From: Bacteroidota bacterium
GTDB taxonomy: Bacteria; Bacteroidota; Bacteroidia; Bacteroidales; UBA1556
DNA length: 6,200 nt
Assembly: GCA_003973505.1 (NCBI GenBank)
Contig: QNXT01000012.1
Coordinates: 1-6,200, forward strand
Direction of reading: 5' to 3'
A program made the position numbers and the translations under genes. This document shows, piece by piece, positions 1 to 6,200 of the stretch; positions within the stretch are counted from its first letter, which is position 1; the number at the start of each line of letters is the position of its first letter. The notes under the pieces were generated by a model. It did not search any database. It had not been told where the DNA came from and worked only from the letters and a program-made list of their open reading frames with translations.

Positions 1-83
1 ACCTGATAACCTTTTTTATGCAAAGCAATGGCAAGATTGTGCATAGCACTACCACCAATTGCTATAAAATGTACTCTTTTCAT
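1..83 (-). CDS. mpl: Mpl-like murein peptide ligase, N-terminal fragment (runs off the window)
   Basis: Only the first 27 codons and two bases of the next are present; the gene continues past the low-coordinate edge. The peptide begins MKRVHFIAIGGSAMHNLAIA and continues to HKKGYQ. This is the Rossmann-like first strand, glycine-rich loop and helix that open Mur ligases of the MurC/Mpl group. The GGSAMHNLA form is, from memory, typical of the Bacteroidota protein annotated as UDP-N-acetylmuramate:L-alanyl-gamma-D-glutamyl-meso-diaminopimelate ligase (Mpl, 'peptidoglycan synthetase'). Mpl joins recycled murein tripeptide to UDP-MurNAc in the cytoplasm using ATP. The ATG at 81-83 is preceded by a weak purine stretch (AGGA, very close) and by a -7 box 21 bases upstream, so it is probably its own transcription unit. 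MurC itself is the main alternative, since the catalytic and substrate-specific parts are not visible. Confidence 0.72.
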   Translation of the reverse strand, partial: MKRVHFIAIGGSAMHNLAIALHKKGYQ

Positions 84-104
84 CGTCCTATCTTTTGATT
101 TATT

Positions 105-112
105 CAAAGATA
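105..112 (-). promoter_or_regulatory. Putative Bacteroidota -7 promoter box for the mpl-like gene
   Basis: On the minus strand this reads TATCTTTG, an exact match to the Bacteroidota sigma-ABfr -7 consensus TAnnTTTG. It ends 21 bases before the ATG at 83, which fits a short leader. I could not find a convincing -33 TTTG element 19-21 bases upstream, so the call rests on the -7 box and its position between a possible terminator and the start codon. Confidence 0.45.
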
Positions 113-128
113 AATGATTTTAAAAAGG

Positions 129-200
129 AGCTAAAATTTGCTTTGGAAAGAAATTAACAAGGAATTGTGGGTTAAACAAAGTTCTATATCTACTTTAGCT
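129..200 (-). terminator. Nested inverted repeats with T-run: possible terminator after the channel gene
   Basis: Three perfect inverted repeats are nested: 129-135 with 194-200 (AGCTAAA/TTTAGCT), 141-145 with 177-181 (CTTTG/CAAAG), and 154-158 with 171-175 (TTAAC/GTTAA), leaving a 12-base apical loop. The outermost arm begins at the last base of the channel's TAA stop. On the minus strand the last arm is followed by CC and then five T (126-122). This is the order expected of an intrinsic terminator, but the arms are short, AT-rich and separated by unpaired bases, so it is weaker than a classic hairpin. It could instead be an mRNA 3'-end stabiliser. Its place between the channel stop and the -7 box of the next gene supports a transcription-unit boundary. 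Confidence 0.35.
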
Positions 201-940
201 TATTCGCTTTTTGTTTCAAATTTGCTTCTAAGATATTCTTCAATTACCGATAAATATTTATTCTCTATGGCAAATATTTTAATGCTAAACTGCATTTTAT
301 CCCCCGATTCATTTTGTAGTTCCACTTTGGGAGCTTCTGTGAGTGAGCTTCTGGGATGTGCAGTTATACTACTGATGATATCATTTGTAAGCTTTTGAAT
401 ATTGTCTGATTTGGCTGTTTCGAGTACAAATGTATGGCTATGTCGCAAATCGGTTGAGCTTATTTTGGTAATGGGCTGATTAATAATCTGACTATAGCTT
501 AGACTTACCAAGTCGCCATTTGAAGTATCTAAAACGATGCTACGATAGGCTAATTTTACAATACTACCATTAAATTCACCTATTTGAATATGCTCACCCA
601 CTTTTAGTCCGTGGTTGCTTCTAAATATAAATCCAGCTATTAGGTTACGAAGTCCATATAAGGCAATCCATGTAAAAATTGCCAAAAGAATAAATGCCAA
701 ACTATAGCCTGCATATAGGTTTCGGTGCATTAAATAGGGGAGAAACCAAAGCGAGAATACGATCCATACAAAAAGCTCGATTAAACTAAAATATTGGTTT
801 GCCCAATCACGAACTTTACGATTTTTGGCGATATAGGGAATAGAAAAGCGAATGAGGCGGAGTAAAAAATAAACCGCTATGCCTGTGATAATCAGACTTA
901 GAATTGGAAATGCCGAATAATTATGTTCTAAATAATTCAT
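200..940 (-). CDS. Small MscS-family mechanosensitive ion channel
   Basis: The protein has 246 residues, somewhat shorter than E. coli MscS (286). It shows three hydrophobic segments at about 13-31, 52-70 and 78-106, the last being the pore-lining TM3 that ends in LRNLIAGFIF. The MscS beta domain follows at about 111-162, with the hallmark run GLKVGEHIQIG, the FNGSIV turn and an R-S-I-V-L-D-T strand, then an alpha/beta C-terminal domain. Such channels sit in the inner membrane and open under tension after hypo-osmotic shock. The usual MscS PNS motif is replaced here by SYSQIINQP, and there are no extra N-terminal helices. I chose the ATG at 940: a TTG at 982 would add 14 residues but overlaps the C-terminal codons of the transporter gene and lacks a ribosome site. 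From the ATG the spacer is seven bases (AGAAACC), so the gene is very probably co-transcribed and perhaps translationally coupled. Whether this variant gates as an osmotic valve or mainly signals is not visible. Confidence 0.88.
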   Translation of the reverse strand: MNYLEHNYSAFPILSLIITGIAVYFLLRLIRFSIPYIAKNRKVRDWANQYFSLIELFVWIVFSLWFLPYLMHRNLYAGYSLAFILLAIFTWIALYGLRNLIAGFIFRSNHGLKVGEHIQIGEFNGSIVKLAYRSIVLDTSNGDLVSLSYSQIINQPITKISSTDLRHSHTFVLETAKSDNIQKLTNDIISSITAHPRSSLTEAPKVELQNESGDKMQFSIKIFAIENKYLSVIEEYLRSKFETKSE

Positions 941-947
941 GGTTTCT

Positions 948-3900
948 TTATAATAAACGCTTATCTTGTAAATGCTGAACAATAAGATGATGAATCAGAA
1001 TATTGATTCTGAAAATATTATCATCGGTTTTGTAAATAAGTCCTTTGCGAAGCATCTTCTCAATCTCTAAGAAAGCTTCATGCTTTGTAAAATTAGTCAA
1101 TCGACTAAATTTATCTAAGCTCATGTTTTTATGAAGCACAAAAAGTAATAGATGCCAGTTTTGCTCTGTCGTTAATTGGTCAAATACTTCGATATGTGGA
1201 GTATTAGGATAGCGTATAACAATAGTTTTATCCTCAATATCCAAGATGTTGTTTACCCATGCATGTACTGCAATTCCTGGAATTCCCCTACTGAAATTAA
1301 AGTATTTATTGAATAGTTTTGCGTAATCCCAAGTGTGAAATTGCTCCTGAGTTTTCTTTTTATGAATAAATTTTAAGCCACTGGTATTATGCCGTTTCAT
1401 AATCATTTCATTAAGCTCTTGAGCATCCATAGCTCCCATATTGATTACACTAAGATAGTTTGCTTCAATATTATTAATCTGGTTAATGATTTTATAGGCA
1501 TGAATATTTACCGTTGAGATAAAAAGCACTCTCTTACTGTATTTTCGAATCAGTTCGTGAAGTTGTATCATTACTTCTTGACCTTGTGGATGTTTTTCCC
1601 ACCATAACTCGATGTCTTCAAGAATAATAACCATTTTCTTTTGTAGTAAGCGTAGGTGTTGTTCTACCGTTTGGTCTGTGTCTAAAGCTGCTTGAAGAAG
1701 CTCCTTGAACTCTTTTACGTCGGTACTACCCGCAGCAGGAGGACTGAGTGTTATAATTTGATCTTGGTCGATATATTGCAGTGCCAACATTTGTGCAAAG
1801 AATGATTTGCCTGAATAGCGTTCGCCCACAATCATAATTCCGCCATTAATTCCTCTATTATAATCATCTATGCTTAATAGTCCGTTGCGCATTTCGTTTT
1901 CACGTCCCACCCACATTTCTTTCATGAAATTATGGCGGCGTAAAAATAGCTGTCGATAATAAAATGGTAATTTCTCAAATATACTTTGGTTGGTGTAGAG
2001 CTTACGATACAGTTCGCGCAATTCTTGATTTTGGTAAATCTGTATTCCTTCTGATTCGAGTAATTCCTGAGTAAGAATTTTCCCTTGACTTTGGCGGTAC
2101 CAAATTTGAGCAAATTGTTCTTGCATCCATTTCTTAGCTTCAAGGGTCCACTCTTTTATCTTATTGTTTTCCTCTTTGCTTTTTTGCTGCTTGATATATT
2201 GTTTCAGATTGCTTGCTGCTTGAATAAATGGATAAATGGCAATGCTGCTCAAAGCATTTTGTAAACGCTCTTCAACCTTTAGAATATAATTGTCTTTTAA
2301 CTTAATAAGTTCATCTCGGTCTTTTTGAATATTTTCTAATTGTGATGCAATCATCTTTAGAATGCTGTCTTTTTCAATAGCTTGTGAATCATTTCTTAAA
2401 CTGTCGATTTCATTGGCATTTAAACTATAAGAGGTTAAACGATATTGATCAATTAAATGATTTTGGTATTCTGATAATTGTTGTGGAATTCCATCTAATA
2501 TGGCTTTTATGTTTCCATTAAAATGATTTTCAATCATATAATCGAGTAGGGCAGTAGCCGATATTTTCATGGTTTCCAAATCGCTATACTGATTGTTCCC
2601 CATTTGATTATCGGCCTCTTCAGTGAAAAGTTCAATGCTTTGAGGAAAGGACTGAATAGCCTTTTTTAGACGGCGAATACTCATGTTTATCAATCGTTGC
2701 GAATAGTTTTGGTCGATATTCGATTGCAGTTCTTCAATATCAAATTCAAATTTGGTGTCCGAATTCTCTTTGGTTGCTTTGAGAAAGTCCTGCAAATACT
2801 TTATAAATTCATCATAATTTGCAATGAGACTTTCGCTAATTTCTACCTCAATTTTCGATTCTATCTCGTGGGCAATTTGCTTTAGTTTATTGCTAAAACT
2901 GAAAATATTTGAGTTCAGTATTAAGGTGTTGAGTTGGATATATTGATTACGTTTTCTTAATTTAGGAATGTCAATAAATTCTTCGATTAGTCCCTGAAAT
3001 GCCTTGCTATAATTGAATTCTTCGTCTAATAGCATATTAGCATAAACCTGTGAACTTAGCTCATTTAAGCTATTTATATTTTTTATGGTAATAATGTCCA
3101 ACTTCTGGCTAAGCTCTTTGGCATTATACTCAAAAGCATGTTCCAAACTCTTGAAGGCTTTATTAAAATTTAACTCGATATTCGATTCACCATTACGAGC
3201 GATGTCCTTTTGCAACTCTTGAAATACCAGACCCATACTACTGATAAACTTGCCAAAATCAGCAATATTTTGAACTCCGTAAGTTCCCAATTGATTCAAG
3301 AACTCATTAAAATAGTCCTTGCTTGGGTTTAGGTGTTTTTGAATAAGCAACTTACGGTATTTAAGACGATATTTAAAAGTGGTTTTACCGAAGATTTTAT
3401 GAATAATTCTCTTTTGTCGTTTCATTAAACGTACATCGAAAATATCACCTTTCTTCTTTTGAATATCATCCAAATCATAAGTCACATCCAAGGTCTTTGG
3501 ACTATTTGAAATAATGGATTTTAGATTTTCTAAATAATAAACTATCAGAGCTTTAACCTCACTAGACTCTTTATCCAATTGATTATCCTGAATCTTTTGT
3601 ATTAGCTTACTGCATTCCATCATAAACTGTGAATGAATATGATTTAGTTTTTTGCTAATTAATTCGGGATGTTTACTTTCAAACGCCTTAGTTAGTTGAT
3701 TTATACTTTCTTCTAATAAGTGTTTTACTAACGAAATGATATTATCTTCTGCAATAATAATGGGTTCGAGATGTTTCTTCGAAATATGGGTGTTTACCTC
3801 GATGAGACTTTGTAAGTATGCTTTATTTGTGTTAGCAACAGTTTGATATTTAGGAAAATCAATGTCCTCTTCTCGAATTTCGGAGTGGAGTTCGATTTCG

Positions 3901-6134
3901 AGCTCTTTGCTAAAGCTATTAAACTCGCTGCGAGCTTCTAAGCCAACTTTCATATCCTTAAAACTACTTGAAGCATTGGACAAAACAACCGTTCCTATAT
4001 TTAGGCATAGTTCGTTGATACGATTAACAAAGTCCTCGATGCGATCTTCACTCACTTTCTCCGTGCCCATAAAAATCAAATCGGAGTTTACCGATTCAAT
4101 TTGCACGATATCGTAGAAACTTCGTTTATCAATTTGATTATTAATTACTTTTATTTCAGCCTCAAGACGCAAATTATTAAGAATGGATTCTGCTTTACGG
4201 TAAATCTTCTCATGCATTTCGTTCAATGGATTCACGATAATCAATCGAACATGAGCATTATTCCATGCTTCTGATTGGAGAATGAATTTTACCAGTTGAA
4301 GTGAGAAATTTCCATTTTGTCCACCACCACGCCACCAAACATCAATTTGGTTGTATTTTCCAAACCCTCGTTTATTGTCATAATCCATCATGATTATATT
4401 CAAATCGAGTTTTTGAATATTCTTTAGCATTTTAATATATCGCTTGGGGTCTTTGCTATTTCTAGCCCAACCAAGAAAAACAGTATTGGGTTCTATGCCA
4501 GCAAATCCATAATTTGCAGCTACTTGTTCAATTCCTGAATAAATATCGCTACAAGCTTGTTTTCTATTGAAAAATCCTTGGTTTAGAATGGAATCTTCAT
4601 CCTTTATATTTTGCTCTCGACGAGGAATTTGAAAACTATCCGTTTTGCTTTCAACTAAATCGAAGTTGGATAAAAAACCATATTTACCGACAAGTTGCTT
4701 TCCAAACTCAATCATGTAAGGCCGATTTTTTGTTCCTCCACTAAAAAGCAGTACATTAGGCGACCAATTTTGCTCTTGTTCCTGTTTGTTGGATAATTTG
4801 TTCAGCGAAGTACGAACAATTGAGGACCATACACTACCCCAAACATCACCAAAATCAGATTTTAGTTCACGACGTTTAAGGATAAAATAAATAACCCACA
4901 TAATGGCAAAGGCGGCTACCATTGCCACAGGATTTAATTGTAGCATTACGCCAAAACTGGCGATAAAACCAATGATTCCAATCCAACGTGAGATTTTGAA
5001 TGAGGGGCGAAAGTCGGTGTTTGCCCAGCTTTCCAATGCAAAAGCCAGGTTGATAAAACCATAGGCAGCTATATAAAACATGGAAACTACCTCGGCAATA
5101 GCGTCTAATTCTCCTATTAAAACGCCCAATTCGGCAAGTGCAAATGTGAAGATGAGTGCATTTCGTGGTTCATTGGTTTCTCCATATCCTTTGCCAAATA
5201 TCTTGGGCATGATTTTGTCCTTAGCAATGGCTTGCATAATACGTGGAGCACCTAATATACCTCCCAAAGCCGACGAAAGAGTAGCACCCCAAATTCCCGC
5301 AATCACGGGCCACGACCAAAATGCAATTTTATTGATGAAGTTTACATCATTGATCAATGTATCGCGATTAACAAAATAAGCAAATCCAAATGCAAGTGCT
5401 AAATAGACTACTAAGCCCGTTAGTATAGCATATAAAGTTCCTTTTGGAATGGATGATTTCGGGTCTTTCAAATCTCCAGACATGGCTACACCCGCAGTAA
5501 ATCCGGTTACAGCAGGGAAGAAGATGGCGAAAATGGTAATCATACTCACATGGCCATCGGCAGGAGCCGTGAAGTTGGTTTGAACGGCTGTTGCATCACC
5601 AAAGAAAAAACCCGCCGCAATTGATAATAAGGATAAACCAATAGCCCCAAGTACTACAAATTGACTTTTAATGGCCAAAGAAGTACTAATAAATGCAATA
5701 ACTACCAGTAAAATAAGGATAGTACTTCCTACAATGCGTATTCCGTTGATGTCGGGCTGTAAGCCAAGAAAATCGCTTATAGCCTGAATGCCTAGGAAAC
5801 TCTCGCTAAAACCGACAATATATAAAGCAATACTTAGTGCTGTTCCCACAAAAAGTGTAATACCAATCGAACCACCCATGGGTAGCCCTAAACTTCGCGA
5901 GAGGATATAATAAATTCCACCTGTTTTTATTTTTTTATCAGTGGCGATTGATGAAATACTAAGACCTGTAGTGATTGATATAATATGTGCAACCAAAATA
6001 ATAGTGATAGCGGCATACAATCCGGCTTGTCCTACAACCCAGCCCATTCGTAAATACATAATCACACCAAGAATGGTTAATACCGAAGGGGTATAAACTC
6101 CTGCAAAAGTTCCAAATTTTGTGGGTTTGGGCAT
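948..6134 (-). CDS. SLC12-type cation-chloride cotransporter fused to a helical arm, P-loop NTPase and winged helix
   Basis: This is one uninterrupted frame of 1728 residues, with the ATG at 6134 and TAA at 948. Residues 1-420 are an APC-fold transporter of about 12 membrane segments. SLC12 signatures are WVVGQAG (32-38), SLGLPMGGSIG, SGDLKDPKSSIPKGT (219-233) and the TM8 run ATLSSAL followed by GAPRIMQAIAKDKIMP. Y105, P207 and T210 match the K+ site of NKCC1, and A284/S287/S288 match its Na+ site, so Na+-coupled chloride transport is the best guess. Residues 455-740 are the cytosolic SLC12 C-terminal domain (NRPYMIEFGKQLV; IDVWW at 597-601). About 745-1400 is charged, helix-rich and unassigned. 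About 1401-1640 is an AAA+/STAND-like NTPase: VGRE (1409-1412), Walker A GERYSGKS (1437-1444), Walker B VIILED (1502-1507), possible sensor-1 N1543 and a SRGIPG sensor-2-like motif (1615-1620). About 1650-1728 looks like a winged helix. SLC12 relatives usually end near the cytosolic domain, so the C-terminal ~980 residues are extra. The fused domains probably regulate transport; this is inference. Confidence 0.9.
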   Translation of the reverse strand: MPKPTKFGTFAGVYTPSVLTILGVIMYLRMGWVVGQAGLYAAITIILVAHIISITTGLSISSIATDKKIKTGGIYYILSRSLGLPMGGSIGITLFVGTALSIALYIVGFSESFLGIQAISDFLGLQPDINGIRIVGSTILILLVVIAFISTSLAIKSQFVVLGAIGLSLLSIAAGFFFGDATAVQTNFTAPADGHVSMITIFAIFFPAVTGFTAGVAMSGDLKDPKSSIPKGTLYAILTGLVVYLALAFGFAYFVNRDTLINDVNFINKIAFWSWPVIAGIWGATLSSALGGILGAPRIMQAIAKDKIMPKIFGKGYGETNEPRNALIFTFALAELGVLIGELDAIAEVVSMFYIAAYGFINLAFALESWANTDFRPSFKISRWIGIIGFIASFGVMLQLNPVAMVAAFAIMWVIYFILKRRELKSDFGDVWGSVWSSIVRTSLNKLSNKQEQEQNWSPNVLLFSGGTKNRPYMIEFGKQLVGKYGFLSNFDLVESKTDSFQIPRREQNIKDEDSILNQGFFNRKQACSDIYSGIEQVAANYGFAGIEPNTVFLGWARNSKDPKRYIKMLKNIQKLDLNIIMMDYDNKRGFGKYNQIDVWWRGGGQNGNFSLQLVKFILQSEAWNNAHVRLIIVNPLNEMHEKIYRKAESILNNLRLEAEIKVINNQIDKRSFYDIVQIESVNSDLIFMGTEKVSEDRIEDFVNRINELCLNIGTVVLSNASSSFKDMKVGLEARSEFNSFSKELEIELHSEIREEDIDFPKYQTVANTNKAYLQSLIEVNTHISKKHLEPIIIAEDNIISLVKHLLEESINQLTKAFESKHPELISKKLNHIHSQFMMECSKLIQKIQDNQLDKESSEVKALIVYYLENLKSIISNSPKTLDVTYDLDDIQKKKGDIFDVRLMKRQKRIIHKIFGKTTFKYRLKYRKLLIQKHLNPSKDYFNEFLNQLGTYGVQNIADFGKFISSMGLVFQELQKDIARNGESNIELNFNKAFKSLEHAFEYNAKELSQKLDIITIKNINSLNELSSQVYANMLLDEEFNYSKAFQGLIEEFIDIPKLRKRNQYIQLNTLILNSNIFSFSNKLKQIAHEIESKIEVEISESLIANYDEFIKYLQDFLKATKENSDTKFEFDIEELQSNIDQNYSQRLINMSIRRLKKAIQSFPQSIELFTEEADNQMGNNQYSDLETMKISATALLDYMIENHFNGNIKAILDGIPQQLSEYQNHLIDQYRLTSYSLNANEIDSLRNDSQAIEKDSILKMIASQLENIQKDRDELIKLKDNYILKVEERLQNALSSIAIYPFIQAASNLKQYIKQQKSKEENNKIKEWTLEAKKWMQEQFAQIWYRQSQGKILTQELLESEGIQIYQNQELRELYRKLYTNQSIFEKLPFYYRQLFLRRHNFMKEMWVGRENEMRNGLLSIDDYNRGINGGIMIVGERYSGKSFFAQMLALQYIDQDQIITLSPPAAGSTDVKEFKELLQAALDTDQTVEQHLRLLQKKMVIILEDIELWWEKHPQGQEVMIQLHELIRKYSKRVLFISTVNIHAYKIINQINNIEANYLSVINMGAMDAQELNEMIMKRHNTSGLKFIHKKKTQEQFHTWDYAKLFNKYFNFSRGIPGIAVHAWVNNILDIEDKTIVIRYPNTPHIEVFDQLTTEQNWHLLLFVLHKNMSLDKFSRLTNFTKHEAFLEIEKMLRKGLIYKTDDNIFRINILIHHLIVQHLQDKRLL

Positions 6135-6159
6135 AATTTAAATATTGCTATTAATATCT

Positions 6160-6181
6160 CGTAAAAGTACGCTATTTTACG
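6160..6181. repeat. Perfect 7-bp inverted repeat upstream of the transporter gene
   Basis: The arms CGTAAAA (6160-6166) and TTTTACG (6175-6181) are exact reverse complements separated by eight bases. The element lies 25 bases upstream of the transporter ATG and overlaps the promoter-like box. It could be a dimeric regulator's operator or a hairpin in the 5' leader. It has no T-run after it on either strand, so a terminator is unlikely. Confidence 0.5.
6162..6169 (-). promoter_or_regulatory. Putative -7 box for the transporter-channel operon
   Basis: On the minus strand this reads TACTTTTA, matching seven of the eight positions in TAnnTTTG (the final G is A), and it sits 27 bases upstream of the ATG at 6134. 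A TTG at 6197-6195 is too far away for the usual -33 spacing. The leader between box and start codon is A/T-rich and has no Shine-Dalgarno sequence, which is normal in Bacteroidota. The box lies within the inverted repeat at 6160-6181, so a protein bound there would block it. Confidence 0.35.
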
Positions 6182-6200
6182 ATTTGCTTAATCTCAATTT

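Noticed and set aside
138..398. Plus-strand open frame of 86 codons
   Set aside because: It lies mostly antisense to the MscS-like gene, starts at a non-ATG codon and encodes no recognisable domain.
200..982. Longer channel gene starting at TTG 982 with a 35-base overlap with the transporter gene
   Set aside because: The extra 14 residues are an alternative-frame reading of the transporter's C-terminal codons, there is no ribosome site before the TTG, and an ATG at 940 gives a normal MscS N-terminus.
1922..2143. Minus-strand 73-codon frame inside the long gene
   Set aside because: It is an out-of-frame shadow within the helical arm region, and its product shows no domain.
5080..5379. Plus-strand open frame of 99 codons (and smaller ones at 2697-2885 and 3862-4116)
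   Set aside because: These are antisense to strongly conserved codons of the transporter gene, with no ribosome site or family resemblance.
948..6134. Antiphage STAND/Avs-like defence protein with a transporter as effector
   Set aside because: The NTPase is at the C-terminus with only a winged helix after it; there is no C-terminal sensor-repeat array, the ion-site residues of the transporter are intact, and the neighbours (MscS, Mpl) are housekeeping rather than defence genes.
948..6134. Assembly artefact or frameshift joining two genes
   Set aside because: The frame runs without interruption, base composition is even, and the junction after residue 740 shows no duplicated or low-complexity sequence. 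Only read data could exclude it fully.
6160..6181. Terminator of an upstream gene
   Set aside because: No T-run follows the stem on either strand and no coding region is visible in 6182-6200.

Overview
The window looks like chromosomal DNA of a Bacteroidota species. It is AT-rich, upstream regions carry A/T-rich stretches instead of strong Shine-Dalgarno sites, one upstream region has an exact match to the Bacteroidota -7 promoter box (TAnnTTTG), and the edge gene resembles the Bacteroidota form of the murein-recycling ligase Mpl. All supported genes lie on the minus strand, so they read from high to low coordinates. I see no RNA gene, insertion sequence, CRISPR array or attachment site.

Layout in the direction of transcription. 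6135-6200 is an upstream region with a 7-bp perfect inverted repeat and a promoter-like box. 948-6134 is a single intact ORF of 1728 codons. Its N-terminal ~740 residues are a complete SLC12-type cation-chloride cotransporter: about 12 membrane segments plus the cytosolic SLC12 C-terminal domain. A ~650-residue charged helical region follows, then a P-loop NTPase of AAA+/STAND type and a winged-helix-like C-terminus. Seven bases after its stop codon, 200-940 encodes a small MscS-family mechanosensitive channel. The 116-base gap 84-199 holds nested inverted repeats ending in a T-run (possible terminator) and a -7 box. 1-83 is the start of an Mpl-like ligase that runs off the window.

The transporter and the channel are probably co-transcribed. 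SLC12 proteins move Na+, K+ and Cl- together, and MscS channels release solutes when membrane tension rises, so an osmotic or cell-volume function is the natural inference. The unusual point is that the transporter is joined covalently to a large helical arm and a predicted nucleotide-dependent switch domain. This suggests a nucleotide-gated or signalling-coupled ion transporter, possibly working with the channel. Family assignments of the transporter, channel and ligase rest on clear sequence motifs recalled from memory. The role of the helical/NTPase half and its coupling to the channel are inference.
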